The notes beneath the pieces are model-generated. The model made no database searches. It had not been told where the DNA came from and was given only the letters and a program-made list of their open reading frames with translations. Of a stretch of DNA of 64,000 bases, positions 18,435 through 27,574 are shown in pieces. The position numbers and the translations under genes are program-made. This DNA comes from JABJOR01 sp965603075 (GTDB lineage: Bacteria; Pseudomonadota; Alphaproteobacteria; Rhodospirillales; Casp-alpha2), in the NCBI GenBank assembly GCA_965603075.1, contig CBFDBO010000009.1, forward strand, positions 1 through 64,000. The letters run 5' to 3'. The stretch's first letter is position 1. Every line of letters starts with the position of its first letter.

Positions 18435-18469
18435 TGAACAATCGTTCATCCCTGTTGAACAATCGTTCA
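18435..18469. promoter_or_regulatory. Doubled palindrome upstream of cpoB
   Basis: TGAACAATCGTTCA occurs twice, at 18435-18448 and 18456-18469. The copies are exactly 21 bp apart, two helical turns, so both face the same side of the DNA. Each copy has inverted TGAAC/GTTCA arms around AATC. Position is 75-110 bp upstream of the likely cpoB start, between the pal terminator and cpoB. A pair of operator sites is plausible; the binding protein is unknown. If cpoB began at 18492 the repeat would instead be coding. Confidence 0.45.
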
Positions 18470-18526
18470 CCCCTATCGCTATCAATCAACACTATTATCT
18501 AGGCATAATTAAGGCACACAAAGGTC

Positions 18527-18571
18527 AAAAAAATGGCGCTGCTGATCAATAAAATTGACCCTGCAACGCCA
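18527..18571 (-). terminator. Rho-independent terminator after pal
   Basis: On the minus strand a 9-bp stem TGGCGTTGC/GCAGCGCCA (one G-U pair) encloses a second 5-bp stem TCAAT/ATTGA and is followed by seven T residues. It begins 27 bp after the pal stop codon. It separates the tolQRAB-pal transcript from cpoB-tilS-ftsH. Confidence 0.85.
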
Positions 18572-18597
18572 CTCTTAATTCTTATGGTAGACAGTAA

Positions 18598-19134
18598 TTA
18601 GCTGCCTGCACCATTAACAACGGTCACAGCACGGCGATTTTCAGCCCATGCAGTTTCGTTAGAACCCAATGCTACCGGACGAAGGTCGGCATAAGAGATA
18701 ACCTTAATACGGCTTGATGAGACACCAAGAGATACAAGGTAGTCTTTAGTTGAGTTTGCCCGGCGAGACCCTAAACCAAGGTTATAGTCCTGAGTACCGC
18801 GTTCATCACAGTGACCTTCAATAGTGATGGTAACACCTGGGTTTTTAGCAAGCCAAGCGGCCTGACGTTCCAGAGTGTTACGTGCCAATTCGCTCAGATC
18901 GAAACGATCAAACTCGAACTTAACACGATCACCAACGTTAACGATCAAATCACGCTGTGAACCAGCTTCAATTGCATTTTCCATTACCGCAGCGTCAGAA
19001 CTAGCTTCTGTTGCAGCAGCGGCTGTTTCGGTGGCTTCACCACCTGTGTCTGCTGACATATCTTCTTCAGCAACGGTAGAACATGCAGATACCAGCGCGA
19101 CAGCGGCTAGAACGCCCAAAATTTTAAAACGCAT
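18598..19134 (-). CDS. pal: Peptidoglycan-associated lipoprotein Pal
   Basis: Outer-membrane lipoprotein that anchors the outer membrane to peptidoglycan and binds TolB. 178 residues: lipobox Leu-Val-Ser-Ala-Cys near residue 18, an Ala/Glu/Thr-rich linker of about 45 residues, then an OmpA-like domain. The domain carries the peptidoglycan-binding TIEGHCDERGTQDYNLGLGSRRA segment near residue 105 and ENRRAV at the end. A GAGGG lies just before the ATG. Its stop is followed by a strong terminator. Confidence 0.95.
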   Translation of the reverse strand: MRFKILGVLAAVALVSACSTVAEEDMSADTGGEATETAAAATEASSDAAVMENAIEAGSQRDLIVNVGDRVKFEFDRFDLSELARNTLERQAAWLAKNPGVTITIEGHCDERGTQDYNLGLGSRRANSTKDYLVSLGVSSSRIKVISYADLRPVALGSNETAWAENRRAVTVVNGAGS

Positions 19135-19362
19135 TTTATCCCCCTCAAATAGGAGTTGTTTAATAAATAATTATACCAGTTCATCTGGATTAAAAGAACA
19201 ATACAGATAAAATTGGTATCTAACAAGTTGTAATAATAGCAAAATCAAATGTTTCCAAGTACTTTTTTATGAGTACCGAAAATACATATAAGCTTTAATT
19301 AAACTATTTGTACTCTATGACAACCCTTCCAGTAGCCTATCAACGGGGTATTTATAAATCGT

Positions 19363-20781
19363 TTACGGGATAATTGGTGACCAAGCGGGGTCCGCTGCGT
19401 CACATAATGTTGAGACTTCCCGCTCATTATGGCCCGTTAAATCGATAGAAAATAGCCGTGATCGTCCGCCGCTACCATCTTCATTGGTGCGGTCTTTGCG
19501 AAAGAACATCATCACCCGACCGTTGGGGGCCCATGTTGGAGCCTCAATCTTGAAGTCCTCCGCTAATAGTCGCTCACCACTGCCATCGGGGTGCATGACG
19601 CCAATAAAGAACCGACCGCCTTGCATTTTTGTAAAGGCAACCAAATCACCACGGGGTGACCATACGGGGGTTGCGTAGCGTCCTCCGCCATGGCTGATCC
19701 GGCGTACACTGCCACCTTTGTTGGACATAACATATAATTGCTGGGTGCCACCACGGTCGGAGTTGAAGACCACATATTTTCCATCGGGAGAATAACTGGG
19801 CGAGGTATCAATGCCAGAGTGATTGGTTAATTGAAGAACTTCTCGGGTTTGAAGGTTCTGAACAAAGATATCAGAATTACCATCCTTCGCCATGCTCATG
19901 ATGATATTCTTACCATCATGCGAGAACCGAGGGGCATAGGTCATCCCCGGAAAATCGCCGACAACTTCTTGATGTCCGCTGTCAATATTGAAGATATAAA
20001 CACGGGGCACATTGCCGTGATAGGACATATAAGTAATTTCTTGCTGGCTGGGCGAGAATCGAGGGGTCAGTACGAGAGAAGACCCATCGGTCAGATAACG
20101 TCGGTTCTCACCATCTTGATCCATAATCGAAAGCCGCTTACCAAACGGGTTCATAGGGGTTGTTGCTTTGCAGGACCCGGTTTCAGATTGCTGGGCAATA
20201 TAGACAATCCGCGTATCAAAATAGCCTTCTTCCCCGGTCAGGCGCTTATAGATAGCATCGGCGATAATATGGGCTACACGGCGCCAATTTTCCGGTGTGG
20301 TAAAATAAGCCAAGCCAACCAATTGCTGTTCGGCGAACACATCCCACAGGCGGAACTCCACCCGTAAGCGGCCATCTTCCACCAGTTTGGTTCTGCCTTG
20401 GACCAAGGCTTGAGAATTTATGATACGCCAATCACCAAATCGAGGCAGGGTATTCATCGCCTCCGCCGACTGAATGAAAGCTTTTGAATCGATGGGTTTA
20501 AATAATCCAGAGCGCTCTAGATCAGCCGCGATGACATTGGCGATGCTGATCCCGTAATTAACTTCATCATCCAGAGTGCCGATAAACGGTGCCACCGCGA
20601 TGGGAAGCGGTTCTACCGTGCCTTGGGTGATATCAATTTTAAGCTCGGCTGCATGGGGGGCTGCCACACTTGCAAACACACCGACAAAAACACTAAGGCA
20701 AAAGGTAAATGTCCCTACCAACGTTTTAAAAAGGCGATGGTTATGGTTCCGATTGTTAGGGGTATTATATTTAATTCGCAT
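19363..20781 (-). CDS. tolB: Tol-Pal translocation protein TolB
   Basis: Periplasmic beta-propeller protein of the Tol-Pal machine. About 472 residues: a signal peptide cleaved near APHAAELKIDI, an N-terminal alpha/beta domain (GTVEPLPIAVAPF), and a six-bladed propeller. Repeated blade motifs include PRFSPSQQEITYMSY, PRFSHDGKNIIMS, PSYSPDGKYVVFNSDR and PVWSPRGDLVAFT. ATG at 20781 is preferred to the adjoining GTG at 20784. Order tolA-tolB-pal is standard; a 228-bp gap with no recognisable feature separates it from pal. Confidence 0.96.
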   Translation of the reverse strand: MRIKYNTPNNRNHNHRLFKTLVGTFTFCLSVFVGVFASVAAPHAAELKIDITQGTVEPLPIAVAPFIGTLDDEVNYGISIANVIAADLERSGLFKPIDSKAFIQSAEAMNTLPRFGDWRIINSQALVQGRTKLVEDGRLRVEFRLWDVFAEQQLVGLAYFTTPENWRRVAHIIADAIYKRLTGEEGYFDTRIVYIAQQSETGSCKATTPMNPFGKRLSIMDQDGENRRYLTDGSSLVLTPRFSPSQQEITYMSYHGNVPRVYIFNIDSGHQEVVGDFPGMTYAPRFSHDGKNIIMSMAKDGNSDIFVQNLQTREVLQLTNHSGIDTSPSYSPDGKYVVFNSDRGGTQQLYVMSNKGGSVRRISHGGGRYATPVWSPRGDLVAFTKMQGGRFFIGVMHPDGSGERLLAEDFKIEAPTWAPNGRVMMFFRKDRTNEDGSGGRSRLFSIDLTGHNEREVSTLCDAADPAWSPIIP

Positions 20782-20836
20782 CACGGTTTTAGGTTCCTAT
20801 TTTCTGACAATAACAATCGACTTATAAACTACAGTA

Positions 20837-21661
<825 letters not shown>

Positions 21662-21670
21662 GGGACTATA

Positions 21671-22180
21671 TTACTGTCCTTCAACAGGGGCTGGTTCGTT
21701 TATATCTGGCTCGCTCGTCTCTGGTTTGTTCGTTACCGCGCCCGTCACAAGACCTACTTTGCGATACCCTGCTTTATTGATCGTGCCCATAACTTTCATA
21801 ATCAGGCCATAGTCGATGTCTTCATCGCCCCGAATAAAAATACGCGCGTCCGGGTTCTCACCCGTGATGGCAAGCAACCGTGGCACGAGCGTGTTCATTT
21901 CCAAGGGGGTTTCCTGTAAATAAATCAATCCCTGACTGTCCACTGAAATGGTCAGGGGTTCATCATTACCGGGCAAAGAATTCGCTTTGGTCTTGGGCAG
22001 GTTAACCTCAACCCCCACGGTTAATAAGGGGGCGGTCACCATGAAAATAATCAGCAGCACTAACATCACATCGACAAAAGGCGTGACGTTAATCTCGCTC
22101 ATGGGGGCGTGACCGGCACGGCCTGACCTTCCGGACCTTTGAGCGCGACCTCGATTACGGCCTTGGATACTAGCTGCCAT
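21671..22180 (-). CDS. tolR: TolR, ExbD-family channel subunit
   Basis: 169 residues. A short basic N-terminus rich in Arg and Gly is followed by EINVTPFVDVMLVLLIIFMVTAPLL. The transmembrane Asp in FVDVMLVLL is the proton-pathway residue of ExbD/TolR. A periplasmic dimerisation domain follows (TISVDSQGLIYLQ, then IRGDEDIDYGLIMKVMGTINKAGYRKVGLVTG). The ATG at 22180 overlaps the end of tolQ by 11 bp. The open frame extends upstream to 22393, but that part is the antisense-frame shadow of tolQ. Confidence 0.95.
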   Translation of the reverse strand: MAASIQGRNRGRAQRSGRSGRAGHAPMSEINVTPFVDVMLVLLIIFMVTAPLLTVGVEVNLPKTKANSLPGNDEPLTISVDSQGLIYLQETPLEMNTLVPRLLAITGENPDARIFIRGDEDIDYGLIMKVMGTINKAGYRKVGLVTGAVTNKPETSEPDINEPAPVEGQ

Positions 22181-22910
22181 GATCAGACCTCGCGTCCAGT
22201 TCCCGTGATAATATGGCGGCGAGCTCGCCCGCAAAACTATCCAGACGGTTGGCATAACGATCAAGGTCTTTTGAGATTTTGTTATAGGCAACCACGGCTG
22301 GAATCGCCGCAAGAAGCCCCAGTGCGGTCGCAAACAACGCCTCCGCAATGCCCGGCGCGACAACGGCGAGAGATGTATTTTGTGATAGAGCAATAGATTG
22401 GAAACTGTTCATGATACCCCAAACCGTCCCGAACAAGCCAATAAAGGGGGCGGTTGATCCGGTGGTAGCAAGCAGTGTTAATTGCCGTTCAACCCGTTCC
22501 ATTTCACGGGTCAGCGTGATTTGCATGACTCGGTCGATGCGTTCAGAGATCGTCACCATCGCGGTTGCCGATTCTTTGGCTCCCGGTGGGTTGCGTCGCC
22601 ATTCGCGCATGGCCGCTACAAACACCGCCGACATGGGATCGCTTGGGTTCACGCCAACCCGGTCATAAAGATCATCAAGCGACCCCCCCGACCAGAACGC
22701 GCTCTCAAAACTATTGGCGCGGGTATTAAGCTTGCGCAGGGTCATTAGTTTTTCAAAGATAATCGCCCAGCACCAGATTGAAGCTAGGATCAAAATAACG
22801 ATGACAGCCTTGACCACAACGTCTGCCCGCAAGAACAATGAGAGCATGGAGAAATCATCCGCTCCAACCGATCCCGCTAACAATGTAGCGTCTACAACAC
22901 TTGCTTCCAT
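22170..22910 (-). CDS. tolQ: TolQ, proton channel subunit
   Basis: 246-residue MotA/TolQ/ExbB-family inner-membrane protein; with TolR it converts proton flow into TolA movement during cell constriction. Three transmembrane segments are visible: VVKAVIVILILASIWCWAIIFEK near residue 35, LLATTGSTAPFIGLFGTVWGIM near residue 145, and VVAPGIAEALFATALGLLAAIPAVVAYN near residue 180. The last two carry the conserved Thr and small residues of the channel. It starts 35 bp downstream of ybgC, as in the standard ybgC-tolQRAB-pal order. Confidence 0.96.
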   Translation of the reverse strand: MEASVVDATLLAGSVGADDFSMLSLFLRADVVVKAVIVILILASIWCWAIIFEKLMTLRKLNTRANSFESAFWSGGSLDDLYDRVGVNPSDPMSAVFVAAMREWRRNPPGAKESATAMVTISERIDRVMQITLTREMERVERQLTLLATTGSTAPFIGLFGTVWGIMNSFQSIALSQNTSLAVVAPGIAEALFATALGLLAAIPAVVAYNKISKDLDRYANRLDSFAGELAAILSRELDARSDHGS

Positions 22911-22945
22911 GGGCTAATTCCTACCTTTTGTTTCTTTATCAGTTA

Positions 22946-23437
22946 TCAATGATCAGTAATTTCAGTAATTGGATTAAGGATTGGTATAAGGGCCGCCCGA
23001 ATATCGGCCGGAATGCGAGACGGTCTTCCCACTAAATCCCCAGCCATATGCATACAGACCAACCGAATTTCCATTTCCGTAATAACAACACCCTCTTTTA
23101 GGACCCGTTGATCCAAACCCAAGGACGCACCGCCAACATTTATGACACGGGTATGAACTTCAAGCGCATCATCCAGTTTTGCTGGGGCTAAGTATTCAAC
23201 AGAGCATCCACGAACCGCAAAGGCCAACGCGCCACTTTCCATCATGTCCAGTCGTTCAAACCCTAAGGTTCGTAAAAATTCCGTACGGGCATGTTCTGCA
23301 AATCGCAAATAATTAGCGTAATAAACAATGCCCCCCGCATCGGTATCATCGTAATAAATCCGCATAGGGTAAACGTGGGGGGGGATCTCGGATTGAATAG
23401 GGGGGATCATCTGAGGTTTGGCCGAATTATTCATCAT
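22946..23437 (-). CDS. ybgC: Acyl-CoA thioesterase YbgC
   Basis: Hotdog-fold thioesterase of the 4-hydroxybenzoyl-CoA type and the conserved first member of the tol-pal cluster, suggested to act on phospholipid-related acyl thioesters. About 163 residues. The family signature YYDDTDAGGIVYYANYLRFAEHARTE, with the catalytic Asp in the DTDAGG loop, is near residue 30. Starts at 23437 or 23434 overlap the ruvB stop by 8 to 11 bp, so translation is probably coupled to ruvB. The frame is open slightly further upstream. Confidence 0.92.
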   Translation of the reverse strand: MMNNSAKPQMIPPIQSEIPPHVYPMRIYYDDTDAGGIVYYANYLRFAEHARTEFLRTLGFERLDMMESGALAFAVRGCSVEYLAPAKLDDALEVHTRVINVGGASLGLDQRVLKEGVVITEMEIRLVCMHMAGDLVGRPSRIPADIRAALIPILNPITEITDH

Positions 23438-24488
23438 CACTATCCAAATCACTCAACAAGTCTATTTGTTCAGCTGTCTTTGGCATGCCTAGTCCCAGAT
23501 GTTTAAAGGCCGCCCGCGCCAACATTCGCCCTCGGGGGGTCCGCATCAGAAACCCTTGTTGGATCAAATAAGGCTCGATGACCTCTTCAATAGTGTCGCG
23601 CTGTTCTGAGAGGGCAGCGGCCAGCGTTTCCACCCCAACCGGACCACCATTATAATTATCCGCGATACAGCTTAAATACCGCCGGTCCATCGCGTCCAAG
23701 CCTTCGACGTCCACGTCCAGTCGATTGAGGGACGCGTCCGCGTGGACAGGGCCTACTTCCATGATCTTGTCGACACTGGCAAAGTCCCTGACCCGGCGTA
23801 ATAACCGCCCCGCCACCCGCGGCGTACCACGCGATCGCTTGGCAACCTCCATGGCCCCATCCCGGGTCATCTTCAGCTCCAACAATTGAGCCGCCCGGCT
23901 GACAATCAGCTCTAATTCCTCGGGCGTATAAAAAATCATCCGCATGGGAATACCAAAACGTTCTCGAAGCGGTGTGGTAATCAAACCAGAGCGCGTGGTT
24001 GCGCCCACCAATGTAAAGGGCGGCAGGTCAATACGAACACTGCGTGCGGCGGGACCTTCGCCGATAATCAAATCAAGCTGGAAGTCTTCCATGGCGGGAT
24101 AAAGAATTTCTTCAACCGCCGGGCTAAGGCGGTGAATTTCGTCAATGAACAGAACATCGCGCGGTTGCAGGTTTGTCAGGATCGCCGCCAAATCACCCGC
24201 CTTGGCGATCACCGGACCAGAGGTTGCCCGGAACCCAACACCCAATTCACGGGCAACGATTTGCGCCAGTGTGGTTTTGCCAAGACCGGGCGGGCCATAA
24301 AATAACGTATGATCCATGGCGTCCCCGCGCCCCCGGGCGGCCTCAATGAAGACCTCTAAATTCTCCCGTACTTTCTTCTGACCGATGAACTCGCCCAAGT
24401 TGGTCGGGCGAATGGCGGGATCGGGTCTATCGCCAAATTGATCATCGGGGGAAACCACACGATCTTCATCATTGATGTTCTCATCCAT
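23427..24488 (-). CDS. ruvB: Holliday junction branch-migration motor RuvB
   Basis: Hexameric AAA+ helicase that drives branch migration with RuvA. 353 residues. Walker A GPPGLGKTTLAQ near residue 67 and Walker B LFIDEIHRLSP near residue 117 are intact, as are the sensor-1 GATTRSG and the C-terminal winged helix (IQQGFLMRTPRGRMLARAAFKHLGL). It lies two bases downstream of ruvA and overlaps ybgC. Confidence 0.97.
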   Translation of the reverse strand: MDENINDEDRVVSPDDQFGDRPDPAIRPTNLGEFIGQKKVRENLEVFIEAARGRGDAMDHTLFYGPPGLGKTTLAQIVARELGVGFRATSGPVIAKAGDLAAILTNLQPRDVLFIDEIHRLSPAVEEILYPAMEDFQLDLIIGEGPAARSVRIDLPPFTLVGATTRSGLITTPLRERFGIPMRMIFYTPEELELIVSRAAQLLELKMTRDGAMEVAKRSRGTPRVAGRLLRRVRDFASVDKIMEVGPVHADASLNRLDVDVEGLDAMDRRYLSCIADNYNGGPVGVETLAAALSEQRDTIEEVIEPYLIQQGFLMRTPRGRMLARAAFKHLGLGMPKTAEQIDLLSDLDSDDE

Positions 24489-24490
24489 CC

Positions 24491-25120
24491 TTAACTGCTC
24501 CCCAATTCAGAGAGCGCGCGCCCGATCAGCATCTCGACCGATGGATCGGGTCCCAAGCTTTGCGCCACATGGGCCACGGCGCGTAAACTATCCGATGGTG
24601 TATATCCTAAGTTCACAAGCGCCGACACAGCGTCCGAGGTACTGGCGCTAACCGCTCCAATACCGCCAACAGCGGGTGAAGCCCCCTCACCCTTTCCACC
24701 AACATGCGCCGCAAGTGCCATTCCACCGACTTTGTCTTTTAGCTCTGAGACAATCCGTGTGGCGAGTTTGGGGCCAACCCCGTTGGCGCGGGATACGGCC
24801 GCCTTGTCACCCGATGCAATAGCCTGAACCAGCTCATCGGCGCTCAAAGTTGATAGAATACCCAAGCAAACTTTGGCGCCAACACCTTGAACGGTGGTCA
24901 GCAACCGGTACCAATCACGTTCCGCGGTATCGGCAAAACCGTACAAATGAATATGATCTTCGCGTACGTGGGTCTCTATGATTAAGCTGGCCGCTTCGCC
25001 AACGCTGAGCGCTGAGAGGGTGCGCGATGACGCAAACACTAAATATCCCACACCGTTCACATCAATGATCACCCAATCATCACCGAGGCTATCGATTAGG
25101 CCGCTTAGTTTGGCGATCAT
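24491..25120 (-). CDS. ruvA: Holliday junction recognition protein RuvA
   Basis: 209 residues starting MIAKLSGLIDSLG. The OB-fold N-terminal domain is followed by two helix-hairpin-helix motifs (VQGVGAKVCLGILSTL and ANGVGPKLATRIVSEL). A Gly/Ala-rich flexible linker leads to the C-terminal domain that contacts RuvB (DAVSALVNLGYTPSDSLRAV). The ATG at 25120 overlaps the ruvC stop as ATGA; the open frame continuing to 25192 is the ruvC shadow and is not part of the protein. Confidence 0.97.
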   Translation of the reverse strand: MIAKLSGLIDSLGDDWVIIDVNGVGYLVFASSRTLSALSVGEAASLIIETHVREDHIHLYGFADTAERDWYRLLTTVQGVGAKVCLGILSTLSADELVQAIASGDKAAVSRANGVGPKLATRIVSELKDKVGGMALAAHVGGKGEGASPAVGGIGAVSASTSDAVSALVNLGYTPSDSLRAVAHVAQSLGPDPSVEMLIGRALSELGSS

Positions 25121-25638
25121 CGTCCCCGTCCTCCTGCTGCTGCAACAGCGTGTGCCACACGGTCTAAGGTCTGGCGGTGATGCGCATGACAAATAGCAAC
25201 GGCCAGCGCGTCAGCGGTATCGGCACCTAAGTTCTCACGGCACCCCGGCAGGATAATTTTGACCATCATTTGAATTTGCTCTTTCGCTGCGTGCCCCGCG
25301 CCAACCACGGTTTTCTTGACCAAGTTCGGCGTATATTCCGCCACCACCAGACCATGCTGGGCCGGCACGAGTAAGGCGATACCGCGGGCTTGACCTAGTT
25401 TCAAAGTGGAGTTGGGATTTTTATTAACAAAGGTTTCTTCCACCGCGGCTTCATGGGGGCGGTACTTTTCAATCACGTCGTTTATGCCAGTGTGAAGTTG
25501 TAATAACCGCTCCGCCAGCGATAATTTTTTATCGGAGTGCACGGTGCCGCCATCGATGAATTTAAGATGATTACCCTCGGTGGCAATAATCCCCCAGCCT
25601 GTATTTTGTAATCCGGGGTCAATGCCAAGAAGTTTCAT
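25117..25638 (-). CDS. ruvC: Holliday junction resolvase RuvC
   Basis: Dimeric endonuclease that cuts four-way junctions brought by RuvAB. 173 residues, usual length. The four acidic catalytic residues are visible: Asp7 in LGIDPGLQNTGWG, Glu in AAVEETFVNKNPNST near residue 66, and the two Asp in GADTADALAVAICH near residues 139-142. It starts 31 bp after yebC and overlaps ruvA by four bases. Confidence 0.97.
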   Translation of the reverse strand: MKLLGIDPGLQNTGWGIIATEGNHLKFIDGGTVHSDKKLSLAERLLQLHTGINDVIEKYRPHEAAVEETFVNKNPNSTLKLGQARGIALLVPAQHGLVVAEYTPNLVKKTVVGAGHAAKEQIQMMVKIILPGCRENLGADTADALAVAICHAHHRQTLDRVAHAVAAAGGRGR

Positions 25639-25669
25639 TTTTATCCTGTACCCCGGAGACGAAGCACCC

Positions 25670-26416
25670 TTAGGCGCTTAGTGCTGCCATGACCTCTTCT
25701 GAAATTTCGAAATTAGCAGAAACTTTTTGCACATCATCGTTGTCATCAAGAACATCGATTAATTTCATCAGCGTTTCAGCGGTATGCTGTTCAACCTCGA
25801 TGGTGTTTTGGGGTTTCCAATCCAATGTGGAACGTTCCGGATCGCCAAATTTTTCCACAAGCGCGTCACGCACATCACTGAAATCATCCGGATCACAGAA
25901 AATAGAATGCCCATCGTCGGAGCTTTCAACGTCGGACGCCCCGGCTTCTAACGCGCCTTCAAACATATCATCGTTGGAGGCCGCATCAACCGGGTAGACA
26001 ACCAGACCGACCCGGTCGAACATAAAGCTCACACTGCCGCTCTCACCCAAATTTCCACCGTGTTTGGTAAATGCCGATCGCACATCACCCGCCGTACGGT
26101 TTCGATTGTCGGTCAAGGTTTCAACGATAATAGCGATACCGCTTGGTCCATAGCCTTCATAACGGACTTCATCAAAGTTTTCGCCGTCGGCGGCCGACGC
26201 CTTTTTGATGGCGCGTTCGATGTTGTCTTTGGGCATATTATCGGCCCTCGCGGCGATCACCGCGCCGCGCAACCGCGCGTTCATGGCCGGATCAGGTGTG
26301 CCCATTTTAGCCGCCACGGTAATTTCGCGCGCATGTTTAGCAAAAACCTTCGCCCGCTTAGCGTCCTGACGCCCCTTACGATGCATGATATTGGAAAACT
26401 GGGAATGACCTGCCAT
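25670..26416 (-). CDS. yebC: YebC/TACO1-family protein
   Basis: 248-residue member of the YebC family, linked to translation of proline-rich stretches and, in some bacteria, to transcription regulation. The N-terminal AGHSQFSNIMHRKGRQDAKRAKVF is diagnostic. It is followed by NMPKDNIERAIKKA and the EGYGPSGIAIIVETLTDNRNRT central signature. It heads the ruvCAB operon, the common arrangement. Note that TolA downstream contains a 43-residue Pro-Glu tract, the kind of sequence whose translation may need YebC or EF-P. Confidence 0.95.
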   Translation of the reverse strand: MAGHSQFSNIMHRKGRQDAKRAKVFAKHAREITVAAKMGTPDPAMNARLRGAVIAARADNMPKDNIERAIKKASAADGENFDEVRYEGYGPSGIAIIVETLTDNRNRTAGDVRSAFTKHGGNLGESGSVSFMFDRVGLVVYPVDAASNDDMFEGALEAGASDVESSDDGHSIFCDPDDFSDVRDALVEKFGDPERSTLDWKPQNTIEVEQHTAETLMKLIDVLDDNDDVQKVSANFEISEEVMAALSA

Positions 26417-26619
26417 GGGTGGTGAAACCTTTTATCTAGAAATTATTTCGTAATTGCGATTCGTCATGCCTTATACCATATATCTCTGTACATAAAACAC
26501 ACCCACAGTATTCATTTAGACAAGTATTGTGGCGAGATTTGGGCAGAGTGGGTGATTTAAGCGGTTATTTAAAGTGCATTTACAAAAATAGAAGACTATA
26601 TCCGGTTCATAAATAATTT

Positions 26620-27213
26620 ATGAAGGCCCCTAAAATGATGACTGAAACCATCATTCGTCCCTACAAAGAAACGGACGCTGAACGCGTAATCGCCTTGTTC
26701 TCAACCATCAATCGCTTGCTTGCTCCCGCCAACATGGTTGATGCCTTCGAGGGCTATATCACCCGTTCTATCGACGAAGAAATCAGTCAAATAGCTGATT
26801 ATTATGGCCATAAGGGCGGCACTTTTTGGATCGCCGAGAAAGAAGGTCCTGTTAGTGAAGACCGTAATGAAGGTCCTATCATTAATGAAGGGCCTATCAT
26901 CGGCATGTACGGACTAGAACCTTCATCAGAAAATGGGATGGAATTACGACGCATGTACGTCGCCCCTGATTACCGCCGCCAAGGTATCGCGCAACAAATG
27001 CTCACCCACGCCGAAAATCATTGTCGTTCCAGCAAAATTCATCATCTGGACCTCAGCACCTCAGAAATCCAAACCGAAGCCTTGGCTTTTTACCGTGCAG
27101 CGGGTTACACCCAAACCCACGAAGAAATTGCCCAAACCGCCAATAACAAGACTTTGGGCGGAGGGATTCGGCGGTTTCATTTTGTAAAACAGTTATGTGA
27201 GTCATTATCCTAG
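26620..27213 (+). CDS. GNAT-family N-acetyltransferase with internal repeat
   Basis: 197-residue acetyltransferase. Acetyl-CoA motif A is MELRRMYVAPDYRRQGIAQQMLTHAE near residue 105, followed by FYRAAGYTQTHEEI. A loop before it carries an in-frame duplicated segment (NEGPIINEGPIIGMYG), where the bases encoding Asn-Glu-Gly-Pro-Ile-Ile are copied. The start could be ATG at 26620, 26635 or 26638; no strong ribosome site discriminates. Acceptor unknown. It is divergent from yebC and not in an evident operon. Confidence 0.8.
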   Translation: MKAPKMMTETIIRPYKETDAERVIALFSTINRLLAPANMVDAFEGYITRSIDEEISQIADYYGHKGGTFWIAEKEGPVSEDRNEGPIINEGPIIGMYGLEPSSENGMELRRMYVAPDYRRQGIAQQMLTHAENHCRSSKIHHLDLSTSEIQTEALAFYRAAGYTQTHEEIAQTANNKTLGGGIRRFHFVKQLCESLS

Positions 27214-27574
27214 GGGGCGCATTTAATTCGCAAATTATCGCCCTAACAGGCTTTGATATCACCCTCCTTGCTGGTCCAGCTATGCCGTCTTCAGCGCCCC
27301 GCCCCTTACCCAAAATAGTGCCGGATAGTAGATTAATTCTCTATATTCGTTACGGTATTTTTTTGTTTTCCGCGATACACTATCAAATAATTGAGGGGTA
27401 ATTGGGGGCTTTCGAGCCTATGAAGCAAATGCCTTAGCTGTTATTAAAAGTGGCTACACATAAAAATCAATAATAAAATTGCTTCATAAAACTGCTATAG
27501 AACACACTAGAACACACACGAATTAGACGATTTTTTTATAAATCTCGGATTTTAATCATTGAGGGAGAAATGAA
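27214..27574 (+). promoter_or_regulatory. Leader of the NCS2 permease gene with inverted repeat
   Basis: 361 bp without a gene. It contains a perfect 10-bp inverted repeat TATGAAGCAA (27419-27428) and TTGCTTCATA (27479-27488), separated by 50 nt. Within the 50 nt, short pairings such as TAGC/GCTA are possible. An A/T-rich stretch follows and then GAGGGAG before the permease ATG at 27575. The arrangement could be a structured leader RNA or riboswitch sensing a purine, but I could not match it to a known consensus. Confidence 0.35.

Noticed and set aside
22181..22393. Upstream extension of the tolR frame
   Set aside because: It lies entirely within tolQ in another frame, and the ATG at 22180 gives a normal TolR.
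25121..25192. Upstream extension of the ruvA frame
   Set aside because: The first 24 codons overlap ruvC in another frame; MIAKLSG at 25120 is the standard RuvA start.
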